From a virus, in IMG/VR virus record IMGVR_UViG_3300025601_000138, positions 1 through 22,301 of that record: a stretch of 22,301 nt of DNA, one strand, 5' to 3'. Shown here one piece after another: positions 1 to 7,453 of this stretch. The notes beneath the pieces are model-generated. The model saw only the letters and a list, made by a program, of their open reading frames with translations. It did not search any database and was not told the DNA's origin. How positions within the stretch are numbered: the stretch's first letter is position 1; every line of letters starts with the position of its first letter. Both the position numbers and the translations under genes were made by a program.

Positions 1-738
1 AAATACGAGGGCGTGGCTGACACGTTGGGCCAAGGATATGACGCCGCAACACGACAAGAGCTTATGGGCGATCCATTTAGCATGGACACAGCGCAGCCGT
101 TTATGGACATCTACCAAGGCGCGATGGACCCTGCGGTGCGCGAAATTGAAGAGCAGACCATTCGCTCTCAAAACGATGCTAGAAGCCGTGCTGCAAGAGG
201 CGGTGGTGCCTTCGGCTCACGTCTGGGCATAATGGAAGGCACGGCGGCTGGAGAGGGCGCACAGGCCGCTGGAGACCTCAGAGCGAGGGCAGGCCGCGAA
301 GGCTTAGACTTTGCCGCTGGTCGCTTTGACACGGAACGTGCTAACAGGTTTAGCGCAGAAAACGCTATGCGAACTGGCTACGAAACTGATGAGGCGTCAC
401 GGCGCGGCCAAATGGATGCATACGGATCGGCTGGCACACTGGCGGCTGACTTGCAGGCGCAAACGGCGCAGGGTCTCATTACATCTGGCGAGGCCACACG
501 CCTGCTTGATCAACGGGCGCTTGACTTGGCCTATGCTGATTATTTGGATCAGCGGGAGTATCCAGCAGAGCAGCTCAACTTTGCTCTGGGTGCGTTGGCC
601 CAAACGCCGTACTCTAAGGCGTCAAGAGGCTATCAGACAGGCACACAGATGTCGGCTGATCCCTCGGTGTACGGCCAGACACTTAGCGGTCTGGGTAGCC
701 TGTACAGCGCGTATAAATTGATGAACCCAACAAATTAA
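1..738 (+). CDS. Phage virion-associated protein, 5'-partial
   Basis: The reading frame is open from base 1 and ends at TAA 736-738, so the start lies upstream; the GTG at 13 is only the first in-window start-like codon. The visible 245 residues are rich in Ala, Gly, Gln and Arg. They resemble, from memory, a virion or internal-protein family common in marine podoviruses and siphoviruses: a P-x-M-D-x-Y-x-G segment near the start, an A-A-R-G-G-G-A-F-G-S-R block around residues 64-74, long helical Ala/Gln-rich stretches, and a terminal Y-P-x-E-Q-L-N-F-A-L-G-A-L block. The gene is followed after 12 nt by another virion-type gene on the same strand, which supports a late structural role. No enzymatic motif is visible. 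Exact virion location is unknown. Confidence 0.7.
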   Translation, partial: KYEGVADTLGQGYDAATRQELMGDPFSMDTAQPFMDIYQGAMDPAVREIEEQTIRSQNDARSRAARGGGAFGSRLGIMEGTAAGEGAQAAGDLRARAGREGLDFAAGRFDTERANRFSAENAMRTGYETDEASRRGQMDAYGSAGTLAADLQAQTAQGLITSGEATRLLDQRALDLAYADYLDQREYPAEQLNFALGALAQTPYSKASRGYQTGTQMSADPSVYGQTLSGLGSLYSAYKLMNPTN

Positions 739-750
739 AAGGGCTAAAGC

Positions 751-2181
751 ATGGCACTGGGCGCAAGCGACACTACTGAATTTGACAAAATGATGGGTGC
801 ATTGGGAATGCTTTCTGGCAGTAAGGCTGGAGCGCAGAAAGCCTTTGACGCAGCCAGCGCCATGTATGCCCCTGTTGAGGAGGCCAATCCTTGGGAGGCT
901 TCCCTGCGATACTTTCTGGAAATGGGCAAGCAGGCATCACAGCCGGGTTCCACATTGTTTGGGTCGGCTGTTGGGGCTGGCCTTGTGCCGCTTGACTACC
1001 TGACTGCCAAAAAGAAAGAGAAGCGCGACAGAGACCAGAAAGTAGCCTCTACGGCGTTTAGCCTTGCGCCAACGCTGAAGCCGAAGGCGGCGACATACCG
1101 CGATCCGAAAGAATACATGATTGAAATTCCAGTCTTGGATGACAAAGGACAACCAACTGGAGCTTATCAGACAGCGTATCGTGACTTCTTAACAGCCAAA
1201 GGCTTTGCCGATTTGCAAAACCAAGGCGCGAGATTTAAAAGTGTTGATAAGACAACTGGAACAGGCAGCACATTCAAAGAGCGAAAGTTTTATAAAACTG
1301 GCCTTCCCGCTGCTGTTGTTAAAAATCAAACTGATGTTGATGACTTTGAGGCCGCTGGATGGACAGCAGTCCCGCCAGAAGGTTGGAGCGATGGTACTGA
1401 CGGTGGTGGCTTTGAAGCTAAATCCACTGAAATAATTACTGGTGGCATAGTTGTATTTGCTGGAAAAGATGGAACCGTAAAAGTTGTAAGATCATCAGAT
1501 GGAGTAGAATTAACAGGTGATGACGCAGCCGAAGCGATTAAAGAAGCGCAAGATCGCGGCACACAATTGCAAGGTGAAAGATCAGGTGCAAGACGTGCTG
1601 GTGTTATTGGCGTGAATACTGCTTTAAATGCGTTTGAAAAAGTCGGACAAATTAGAACAAATATTGCAAATCTTAATGAAGCAAGAAGATTGGTCGTTGA
1701 AGAAGGGGCAAATACTGGTGTTATTGAAAGTTTGTTGCCAAGTTGGAGATCGTCTACCATTGAGCTTCAAAATGTCAGAAGTAGTCTTGGCTTAGATGTT
1801 GTGGGGTCTGTAACATTTGGCGCTCTTAGCCAAGGTGAACTTAGCCTTGCTTTGAATACAGCACTACCCACAAATTTACAAGAAGAAGCATTGGCTGATT
1901 GGTTAGATCGTAAAATAGATGCACAGCAAAAATTGTCAGAATATCTTACAGGGCAAGCAGTATATTTGTCAGATGGAGATAAGACAGTAGGTGATTGGTT
2001 AAGACTTCAGAGACAAGAACAAGAAGAACGTGAACGCCAAGAAGCAGAGCTAAGGCAGTCTGGAACAAATTATGATTTCACTACTATGTTGGCTGCGGAA
2101 CTAAATGAAATTGATGTTGGTGCTTTAACGGATGATCAATTTGATGCTTGGGAAAAACGTATGGATGAATTGGGGCTTTAA
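751..2181 (+). CDS. Phage virion/internal protein, 476 aa
   Basis: Complete gene with an AAGGG Shine-Dalgarno about 7 nt before ATG 751. No enzyme motif is seen. The segment at roughly residues 305-400 (an N-L-N-E-A-R-R-L region, then G-A-N-T-G, then L-G-L-D-V-V-G-S-V-T-F-G-A-L-S, then A-L-P-T-N-L) is a pattern I recognise from internal or structural proteins of many marine phages. It is helical and ends in a charged Gln/Glu/Arg stretch near residues 420-437 that looks like a coiled coil. It lies between two other virion-type genes, with 2 nt to the next. The middle third (about 1420-2160) is visibly more AT-rich than the flanks, which may mark a different evolutionary origin for that part. 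The virion role is inferred from context and family resemblance. Confidence 0.7.
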   Translation: MALGASDTTEFDKMMGALGMLSGSKAGAQKAFDAASAMYAPVEEANPWEASLRYFLEMGKQASQPGSTLFGSAVGAGLVPLDYLTAKKKEKRDRDQKVASTAFSLAPTLKPKAATYRDPKEYMIEIPVLDDKGQPTGAYQTAYRDFLTAKGFADLQNQGARFKSVDKTTGTGSTFKERKFYKTGLPAAVVKNQTDVDDFEAAGWTAVPPEGWSDGTDGGGFEAKSTEIITGGIVVFAGKDGTVKVVRSSDGVELTGDDAAEAIKEAQDRGTQLQGERSGARRAGVIGVNTALNAFEKVGQIRTNIANLNEARRLVVEEGANTGVIESLLPSWRSSTIELQNVRSSLGLDVVGSVTFGALSQGELSLALNTALPTNLQEEALADWLDRKIDAQQKLSEYLTGQAVYLSDGDKTVGDWLRLQRQEQEERERQEAELRQSGTNYDFTTMLAAELNEIDVGALTDDQFDAWEKRMDELGL

Positions 2182-2183
2182 TT

Positions 2184-4571
2184 ATGACAAAAGAAGAAAG
2201 AATTAGAGCGGCCAGAATACGTCAAGCGCAAGCACGGCAAGCCGAAGCTAAAAAAACAGAAACCGCCACCGTACCCGTCACTGCTGACCCAATGGTTCCT
2301 GTTGCTGATGATGGCACGGCCACAGTGCAACCTAAAAGAACCCCTGTCCCACTGCGTCAGCAAATGTCCCAAGAGGGGCGTGAACTGGCTGAACAGGCAG
2401 CAACAGGTGTAAACCTATCTGGTGAGGGCGGCATTGTTGACGTACCTGATGAAGTATTGCTGTACGGCTACAGCGATGCTCAGAAGGCCAAAGACCCGTC
2501 ATTAAAAGACGGCCCCATGATTTCCATCCCCCAAGCCGTTCAATTGGCTTTAGAGCTTATTGGTGACGCAGGGCTAACCGTGGCAGGCACCGCCTCAGAG
2601 GGCGCTGGATACGTTATTGGTGGCATTGCAGACCTGTTTATGAAGGCAGGCATGAGCGAGGGAAACGCAACAAGATTTGCGCGTGATATGATGGCAATGC
2701 CAGACGCCTTCATGGGTTCTCCAAGCTCTCTAATGCGTGGTCGTAAAGTGGTTAATCCAAGCGTGGGCGGCATAACAGAGGCACAGGTGGCTAGACAGTT
2801 TACGCCTGATGAGATCACCGCAATGCGTACTGTTCAAGCCCCTGCCCCTGTTGCAGCGGCCCCCACGGCGCGGGTGGCAACACAGACCGCAGCACGGGCG
2901 GCACCTACCCTAACGCCAGATGCGTTGGGCGAATTAATTCGTGTGGCATCCACTGGTGGCAAAGGTTCACAAAGGGCAGCGGAAGCACTAGCGGCAGCGG
3001 CCAAAGTAAATCCAGACGCAGCGGCAGCGGCAGAGCGCCTTGGCATTGACGTGCCAGCAGACGTTCTGAGCGACAATACGCAGCTACGAAGCGCGGCTGG
3101 TCTAAGCCGATCAATTGCAGGATCAGAAGCCGAAGCAAATTTTAGAAATATTGTTGTTGCTGCATCTAAGCAAGCAGACGAAATGATGGCTACAATTGAC
3201 GCAACTCCAGATGTTGCATCAATTTCAGAGCGCATTCAAACAACATTAAAACAGACACAAACATCTTTGCAACAAGCTGCGAAAGGGCTGTACAATCAAG
3301 TTGATTCAGTAGTTCCAGCAAACTCACTGGTTGAACCACAAAATAGTGTAATGCTGTTAAATAAAATGCTTGAAGAACTTGGTGGCGTAAACGCGCTGAC
3401 AGGCAAAGAAAAGATGCTTTTCGATACATTGACAGACCCAAACACGCCTTTGACTTACGCCGCATTGAAAAAGTTTAGAAACGGTATTGGTAAAGCCATA
3501 AACAAGGGCGAAGGTGAATTTGCCGATATGGATACTGGCACTGCAAAACGTATATATGGAGCATTAACCGAAGATTATCTTGCAACGGCGCAGAGGGTTG
3601 GTGGAGACGAAGCTAGAGCCGCACTGCGTTTGGCAAATCAAACAACGGCAAAGCAAAAAGCTCTAGAAAAGCGCATTGTCACATTTTTTGGCAAAGATGG
3701 CGAAGGCAGTCTGGCAGGAAAACTGAGGACGGCAATAACCAGTGGAACTAAAGGTGATATAGCTGGCCTCAACAGACTATTAAAAGTCATTCCAAAAGAG
3801 CTACAGCGTGAAGCAATGGCTACAGCCATAAATGCGTTGTCAGTATCTGAAGCCGTAGGTTTCGACGGGCCGTTTGATTTTGCCAAGTTTTCAAAAACAT
3901 TTGAGGGTCTAAAGCGAAACAAGCCTGTCTATAATAAAATTATTGGCATTTTAGGCGAAGACAGTAGTCAGTTTATGTCTGACCTTAATAACGTCTCTAA
4001 ACGCATCACACAGGCCCGTGGGGCCGTCCTACAGACAGGGAAGGCTAATCAGGCTCTTGTCCAAGCATTGACGGCTGAAGGTCTTGTAAAAAGAGTATTC
4101 CAAGGAATTATGGGTAACAGGATAGTTCGCGCTGGGGTTGGTCAGGCGGCGGGAGGCCCAGCAGGGGCTATGGCCGTGGACACTATAGGTGATATGCTTT
4201 TAAATAAAGGCAGCAAAGAAAAAATTTCTGCGGCGGGTGACTTTTTAAATAGTCCTACATTTAAAAAACTTGCAGTCTCAGCGTCTGAACCAGAAATTGC
4301 TGCTGCGATTAAAACGCCTGCGTTTAAACGACTGGCAAATGCTCTCAATATTAGTGATGGTCGTGGGTTCTTGGAGGCTGCACTGTTGGCGTCTTCAACA
4401 AATGAAAGTAGCGTAGGGCCAGCAGAAGCGGCCACACCAGAGGCACAGGCTATGTATGACAGTGTGAAAGTACCGACAATGCAACTTGATGCAGACGGGG
4501 CCACAGCGGCTCTCATAAAGGCTCTCAGAGGCACTGACGCAGCGGCACAGATACGAGAGGCTGCTCAGTAG
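2184..4571 (+). CDS. Large phage internal virion-type protein, 795 aa
   Basis: Starts 2 nt after the preceding stop. The N-terminus (residues 1-30) is a highly charged Arg/Gln/Ala helix. A hydrophobic Gly/Ala-rich stretch near residues 120-155 could associate with membrane. Long Ala-rich helical regions follow (about 215-300), then a mixed helical domain. The C-terminus carries a P-A-E-A-A-T-P-E-A-Q-A-M-Y motif and an acidic tail. Length and composition suit an internal virion or DNA-ejection protein, but I see no lytic transglycosylase or peptidase motif. It is the last late gene before the strand switch; its stop is 1 nt from the stop of the convergent minus-strand gene, so there is no room between them for a separate terminator. 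Function is inferred, not demonstrated. Confidence 0.65.
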   Translation: MTKEERIRAARIRQAQARQAEAKKTETATVPVTADPMVPVADDGTATVQPKRTPVPLRQQMSQEGRELAEQAATGVNLSGEGGIVDVPDEVLLYGYSDAQKAKDPSLKDGPMISIPQAVQLALELIGDAGLTVAGTASEGAGYVIGGIADLFMKAGMSEGNATRFARDMMAMPDAFMGSPSSLMRGRKVVNPSVGGITEAQVARQFTPDEITAMRTVQAPAPVAAAPTARVATQTAARAAPTLTPDALGELIRVASTGGKGSQRAAEALAAAAKVNPDAAAAAERLGIDVPADVLSDNTQLRSAAGLSRSIAGSEAEANFRNIVVAASKQADEMMATIDATPDVASISERIQTTLKQTQTSLQQAAKGLYNQVDSVVPANSLVEPQNSVMLLNKMLEELGGVNALTGKEKMLFDTLTDPNTPLTYAALKKFRNGIGKAINKGEGEFADMDTGTAKRIYGALTEDYLATAQRVGGDEARAALRLANQTTAKQKALEKRIVTFFGKDGEGSLAGKLRTAITSGTKGDIAGLNRLLKVIPKELQREAMATAINALSVSEAVGFDGPFDFAKFSKTFEGLKRNKPVYNKIIGILGEDSSQFMSDLNNVSKRITQARGAVLQTGKANQALVQALTAEGLVKRVFQGIMGNRIVRAGVGQAAGGPAGAMAVDTIGDMLLNKGSKEKISAAGDFLNSPTFKKLAVSASEPEIAAAIKTPAFKRLANALNISDGRGFLEAALLASSTNESSVGPAEAATPEAQAMYDSVKVPTMQLDADGATAALIKALRGTDAAAQIREAAQ

Positions 4572-4572
4572 C

Positions 4573-4842
4573 TCAGAAGCCGTCCCTTAACCCATCCAAT
4601 ATCTCGTTTAGCGTGGGCCGTTTGTCTTTCTTCTCATAAACGCACTGAAAAACACGGGGGCATTCGGAAAACGACAGCGTTGGATAGTGATATCCAAGCC
4701 CCCCAAATCCCGCTGAGAAGCGATAGACGCAAATTTTCTGACCAGTATTTTTGTCAGTAATCCGTTTCCACAAACTGCACGGTACGTGGGTGGGATTTGC
4801 AACGCCAGCCAGCGTTACAGACATCAATAAAACTTTAATCAT
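4573..4842 (-). CDS. Small secreted-type phage protein, 89 aa
   Basis: Last gene of the leftward operon. The start ATG overlaps the upstream stop by 4 nt (ATGA), so translation is probably coupled. The N-terminus (M-I-K-V-L-L-M-S-V-T-L-A-G-V-A) looks like a short signal peptide; four cysteines follow in the mature part (C22, C38, C61, C67 approx.), which would suit a disulfide-bonded periplasmic protein. I recall similar small proteins beside structural genes of marine phages but cannot name a function. A lysis-related role (spanin or inhibitor) is possible but not shown. Confidence 0.6.
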   Translation of the reverse strand: MIKVLLMSVTLAGVANPTHVPCSLWKRITDKNTGQKICVYRFSAGFGGLGYHYPTLSFSECPRVFQCVYEKKDKRPTLNEILDGLRDGF

Positions 4843-5315
4843 AGCGCAAGCGCAATCAGATAAAGGCCACCGCCCAGCACGGCCACAATGCCCAAAGCCA
4901 ATCCCGTGATTGCAAGATTGTTTGCCATTTGGCGCTTGCTCTCCATTGCGGCATATACCGTGCGCTCTCGCTCTGCCCTAATTTTGCGTCTCATGCCAAG
5001 CATCTGATCATAGGTTCCTAAACCAAATCTATAGTCCAACATTACGCGAATTTCATATTCAAACTCTTTTAATTTTTTGGCGCGGATCGTGATGTCCATC
5101 GCCTCTTGCTCAATCGATGCCTCGCCGTGCTGTTTCTTTTCCAGCCACGTTGTATTTTTGCGCTGTGATTCGGCGCGAGTAATATCAGCCACTGCGCTAT
5201 ACCAAGACCCAAGCTGCTTTGAAACGTCTTCGATTTCACGGCCAGCCTGCAGCAGCATTTTAACGCCTTTATAGGCGGTTGTGGCGGCAGCGTAGGCGCT
5301 CACAGGATCGATCAT
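4839..5315 (-). CDS. Conserved phage protein with C-terminal membrane segment, 158 aa
   Basis: Helical, highly charged protein. An N-terminal Ala-rich helix starts M-I-D-P-V-S-A; a central charged region with many Lys, Glu and Arg (about 45-130) is followed by one strong hydrophobic segment at residues 133-157. That is a tail-anchored topology with most of the protein on one side of the membrane. The family is familiar from marine phages, next to virion genes, but has no assigned function that I know. The Shine-Dalgarno GGGGGTGAT is near perfect and lies partly inside a hairpin (5326-5344), so initiation may be modulated. It is a candidate for lysis or membrane-associated assembly; no holin signature beyond the single membrane segment. 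Confidence 0.65.
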   Translation of the reverse strand: MIDPVSAYAAATTAYKGVKMLLQAGREIEDVSKQLGSWYSAVADITRAESQRKNTTWLEKKQHGEASIEQEAMDITIRAKKLKEFEYEIRVMLDYRFGLGTYDQMLGMRRKIRAERERTVYAAMESKRQMANNLAITGLALGIVAVLGGGLYLIALAL

Positions 5316-5325
5316 GGGTCATCAC

Positions 5326-5344
5326 CCCCTAAATGGAATAGGGG
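5326..5344 (-). promoter_or_regulatory. Hairpin covering a Shine-Dalgarno
   Basis: Perfect 6-bp inverted repeat CCCCTA / TAGGGG with a 7-nt loop, directly upstream of the 158-aa gene. In the minus-strand mRNA the 3' arm contains the first part of the Shine-Dalgarno (AGGGGGTGAT), 9 nt from the ATG. Such a hairpin could limit ribosome access; the regulatory effect is inference. Confidence 0.4.
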
Positions 5345-5355
5345 CATTATAGCGG

Positions 5356-5487
5356 CTATTTGGGCTTGTGAACAGCAGCAAGCTGTCGCGCCTGTTCCCT
5401 GATCAATTCACGCTGCCTTTCAAGCTCTTCAAACTGCCGATCCAAATCGGACAGAGATGGAAATTCAACCACCGTTTTATCGCTCAT
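5356..5487 (-). CDS. Small charged helical protein, 43 aa
   Basis: Begins at ATG 5487 (M-S-D-K-T-V-V-E-F), chosen because a GGAGG Shine-Dalgarno lies about 9 nt upstream; an ATG two codons earlier has it only 3 nt away. The protein is almost one amphipathic helix rich in Glu, Arg and Gln (R-Q-F-E-E-L-E-R-Q-R), likely a coiled coil. Its first 11 nt overlap the end of the upstream gene. No function recognised. Confidence 0.5.
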   Translation of the reverse strand: MSDKTVVEFPSLSDLDRQFEELERQRELIREQARQLAAVHKPK

Positions 5488-5638
5488 CTTCATCCCCCTC
5501 CACTTCGCCACTGCCATCACAGTAATCGCAATCGACCCATTCTCCAACAGGCTCCAGCGTTCCACCAAAACGCTGGTGGACTTCTTTCTCGACCTTGCCG
5601 TGATAATCGGTGTGGTCGCACTCTGGACAGGGGATCAT
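5477..5638 (-). CDS. Small zinc-ribbon-like protein, 53 aa
   Basis: Start is ATG 5638 (M-I-P-C-P-E-C), preceded by AGGAGA at about 7 nt; an upstream ATG at 5671 lacks this. Two CxxC pairs are visible (C4-x-x-C7 and a later C-D-Y-C followed by G-S-G), resembling a DnaJ-type or rubredoxin-like zinc knuckle. It overlaps the upstream gene by 4 nt (ATGA) and the downstream one by 11 nt. Probably a small metal-binding protein. Function unknown. Confidence 0.55.
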   Translation of the reverse strand: MIPCPECDHTDYHGKVEKEVHQRFGGTLEPVGEWVDCDYCDGSGEVEGDEDER

Positions 5639-5883
5639 TTGCCTGTCTCCTGATCTGGGCGCTTTCGGCACTCTTCATAGGCGGTAGAGGCATCGCCCTT
5701 GATGTCTTGCATCACGTCAACCCAATCATTGCCGATCCAGTCTTGTTCAATTTGCAGACACCCTTCGGCGGCGTCTGTGTTAACTACTGCAAGGCCAATC
5801 ACAGAAAGGTGCAGGGGCAGCGGCTCATTGATCCGCTCCAGTATACCCTCCAGATCGATTTCATCTTCCCATTCGTATTTCAT
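5635..5883 (-). CDS. Small acidic hypothetical protein, 82 aa
   Basis: Start ATG 5883 (M-K-Y-E-W-E-D-E-I-D) chosen because AAGGAGAG lies about 6 nt upstream; the longer in-frame extension runs through the intergenic hairpin and is unlikely to be coding. Strongly acidic N-terminus, short hydrophobic strand near residues 25-35, acidic and Trp-containing centre. No recognised domain. Coupled by ATGA to the following zinc-ribbon gene. Confidence 0.55.
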   Translation of the reverse strand: MKYEWEDEIDLEGILERINEPLPLHLSVIGLAVVNTDAAEGCLQIEQDWIGNDWVDVMQDIKGDASTAYEECRKRPDQETGK

Positions 5884-5903
5884 ATTTTCTCTCCTTGGTT
5901 GGT

Positions 5904-5921
5904 GGGGGCGCGATGGCCCCC
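5904..5921 (-). other. GC-rich intergenic hairpin
   Basis: GGGGGC / GCCCCC with a 6-nt loop, between the TAA of the 75-aa gene and the Shine-Dalgarno of the 82-aa gene. It has no T-run, so it is not a classic intrinsic terminator. Same position and flanks (CCAAC ... CCACC) as the hairpins at 6717-6730 and 18338-18351. Possible mRNA stabiliser or processing site. Confidence 0.6.
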
Positions 5922-5927
5922 GTTGGG

Positions 5928-6155
5928 TTATGCGATGACGGCTTTGACGCGAATTGTTTCGGCTTGCCAGATCAATTTTGCGCGTTTGATAACCAACTTT
6001 ATCGCAGTTCCATATGGGTTGAAGCCCCACTCATCGCGAGAATATTGCAGAGCGGCGTAGGCGGCAGCATTCCAGCTTGCGCTTACTTCAAAATTTGTGA
6101 CGGCCTCTTCGGCTAAGATGTCGATCTGGTTTTCTGTGAGGAATGTAAATGTCAT
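5928..6155 (-). CDS. Hypothetical protein, 75 aa
   Basis: ATG 6155 preceded by GGAGAGACCCA. Helical sequence beginning M-T-F-T-F-L-T-E-N-Q-I-D-I-L-A-E-E-A, with aromatic residues (W28, Y34, Y38, W43 approx.) and a basic second helix. No membrane segment and no family recognised. It follows an intergenic region with its own promoter candidate and palindromic operator, so it may head a separately controlled transcript of the distal leftward genes. Confidence 0.55.
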   Translation of the reverse strand: MTFTFLTENQIDILAEEAVTNFEVSASWNAAAYAALQYSRDEWGFNPYGTAIKLVIKRAKLIWQAETIRVKAVIA

Positions 6156-6194
6156 TGGGTCTCTCCATTTTTGAATTTTTGATCTTACCTAATA

Positions 6195-6229
6195 CATATA
6201 GTGATACCCCAAGATATATCAAGGGGTAT
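6195..6229 (-). promoter_or_regulatory. Promoter with palindromic operator candidate
   Basis: On the minus strand, TTGATA (6217-6222) and TATATG (6195-6200) are separated by 16 nt, a plausible sigma-70 promoter for the 75-aa gene. It overlaps a near-perfect 26-bp palindrome: ATACCCC (6204-6210) and GGGGTAT (6223-6229) flank an inner palindrome GATATATC (6213-6220). The overlap with the -35 is typical of an operator. The binding protein is unknown; the winged-helix protein at 7482-7859 or the HTH protein at 15206-15385 are candidates. Confidence 0.45.
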
Positions 6230-6243
6230 TGTTAATTAATTTA

Positions 6244-6690
6244 TCAATGGGGTGCTTTTATTTCCCAAGCGTAGGCCACGCGCTTGCGGCGGTGCTTGGA
6301 TTTACGGACGCTGTGCCACTCGCCAGACTGGTTGTCGATAGTCTTGTCGCCCGACACCACAATGTAGTGGCCCGTGATGTTGACCAGATAGGTCTTCTTG
6401 CGGTCACGGGTCTTGAGCCAAGCTGCCAGCGTGGCATTGTCTCTGGCATACGAACCGATTTCGCGCTTGTAGTGAAACGTCATCTCGACGTTGTTGGCCC
6501 CCATTACAACTTTCATCAGGCTGTTGCTCATGCCCGTGATCTTGCCGCGATATGTAAATTGCAGGCAGGCGTCATAGGCGGCGTCATAGTGCTGACGCAG
6601 AAACACAGCAACGGCGTATGGGCCACACCATGTACGGAGGCTCTTGCTGGCGCGGAGCGGGGTGTGGGCTTGGGCAGTTCTTGGAAGCAT
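6244..6690 (-). CDS. Putative papain/C39-like cysteine peptidase, 148 aa
   Basis: ATG 6690 with AGGAG about 7 nt upstream. Residues 21-30 read W-C-G-P-Y-A-V-A-V-F, like the nucleophile helix of C39/NlpC/papain-fold peptidases (C22). Near the C-terminus T-G-H-Y-I-V-V-S-G-D-K-T-I-D-N-Q gives H108 and D119 in the usual order and spacing for such a catalytic triad (Cys, His, Asp/Asn). Between them is a basic middle region; the C-terminus (about 128-138) is Arg/Lys-rich. There is no signal peptide or transporter fusion, so it would act in the cytoplasm. It sits among small unknown early genes rather than with virion or lysis genes, which suggests an action on a host protein, or a transglutaminase-like or deamidase activity of the same fold. 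Activity is inferred from motif pattern only. Confidence 0.5.
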   Translation of the reverse strand: MLPRTAQAHTPLRASKSLRTWCGPYAVAVFLRQHYDAAYDACLQFTYRGKITGMSNSLMKVVMGANNVEMTFHYKREIGSYARDNATLAAWLKTRDRKKTYLVNITGHYIVVSGDKTIDNQSGEWHSVRKSKHRRKRVAYAWEIKAPH

Positions 6691-6716
6691 TGGATTCTCC
6701 TGATTGGATAGTGGGT

Positions 6717-6730
6717 GGGGCCGAAGCCCC
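6717..6730 (-). other. UUCG-tetraloop intergenic hairpin
   Basis: In minus-strand RNA this is GGGGC-UUCG-GCCCC, a C(UUCG)G loop of unusual stability. It lies between the TAA of the 195-aa gene and the AGGAG of the peptidase-like gene. No T-run follows. Confidence 0.65.
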
Positions 6731-6738
6731 CCGTTGGA

Positions 6739-7326
6739 TTATGAGTTTTCTTTTTCACGGTTCAGCGTGTCGAGCGCGGCCATGATGACTGACAGGGCTG
6801 TGAGCTTGCCTGACAGATAAAAGAAACAACGGGTGAAAGTTGTGTTGTGTTCGTTGGTCACAAGGTGAGGTGTGACAGACACTGGAAGGTTTCCAAAGAG
6901 ACGGCCAAGCTCGACTGCCTGATGGTATTGGGCGACACGACGATTGATCATGTCAACGACAGTCTCAGTGACTTGCTTTTGCTTTTCGCTGATGCGGTCA
7001 TCTTTTGGCGCAGGCTTGACCACTGTGCTTTCTTTGAACACACGGCGAAGCTCAACCAAACGAGCCAGATCAGCGCGGAGATCGTCCTTAAACAAGCGGG
7101 TGTGCTTGTCGCGGATTTGGTGAAGGTCGTAAGGGACTGCCCAGTAATCTTCATCTGTGGCGCGGGTCTCAGGCGCAAGCTGCCAAGTCTGGTTGGTATT
7201 GCGAACAGTTTCATAAGCGAGGTTCAAGTAACCCAGCGCCTCTTTCTGGTGAGCCTTGGCGGCAAAGGTGCCGTCCTCTTGAAATTGGTTCCATGCGAGG
7301 TTGATGTAATCTTGAAGCGTTTTCAT
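6739..7326 (-). CDS. Hypothetical helical protein, 195 aa
   Basis: ATG 7326 with AAGGAGAG about 6 nt upstream. The sequence is mostly predicted helix, with aromatic-rich N-terminal half (W12, W48, Y61-W62) and a charged Arg/Asp/Glu centre (residues 70-125). The C-terminal part includes F-F-Y-L-S-G-K-L-T-A-L-S-V-I-M-A-A-L, mildly hydrophobic but probably not a membrane span. No known motif. It has its own upstream promoter candidate and follows a 155-nt non-coding stretch, so it may begin a distinct transcript. Confidence 0.6.
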   Translation of the reverse strand: MKTLQDYINLAWNQFQEDGTFAAKAHQKEALGYLNLAYETVRNTNQTWQLAPETRATDEDYWAVPYDLHQIRDKHTRLFKDDLRADLARLVELRRVFKESTVVKPAPKDDRISEKQKQVTETVVDMINRRVAQYHQAVELGRLFGNLPVSVTPHLVTNEHNTTFTRCFFYLSGKLTALSVIMAALDTLNREKENS

Positions 7327-7351
7327 TGGGTCTCTCCTTGGTTGCTATACC

Positions 7352-7383
7352 ATTATACATAGCAGGTATATCGGGAGATACAA
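7352..7383 (-). promoter_or_regulatory. Promoter candidate for the 195-aa gene
   Basis: Minus-strand TATAAT (7352-7357) is a perfect -10 about 26 nt before the start codon. The best upstream -35-like hexamer, TTGTAT (7378-7383), is 20 nt away, longer than usual, so activation or an extended -10-like element may be needed. Confidence 0.4.
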
Positions 7384-7420
7384 TAGCAAAATACAAACTA
7401 AATACATTTAATTAATATAT

Positions 7421-7453
7421 AGGGGGTATATAGGGGGAAAGTAGGGGGAAGCC
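7421..7453 (+). repeat. Three tandem 11-bp G-run repeats
   Basis: AGGGGG followed by five bases is repeated three times with exact 11-bp spacing (7421, 7432, 7443), close to one helical turn. The third and part of the second unit lie in the hairpin arm and loop at 7433-7473. G-quadruplex or protein-binding potential is inference. Confidence 0.6.

Noticed and set aside
5368-6060. Plus-strand reading frame of about 230 codons
   Set aside because: Runs antisense across four small minus-strand genes with good ribosome sites; has none itself.
6229-6711. Plus-strand reading frame of about 160 codons
   Set aside because: Antisense shadow of the peptidase-like gene; no start signal.
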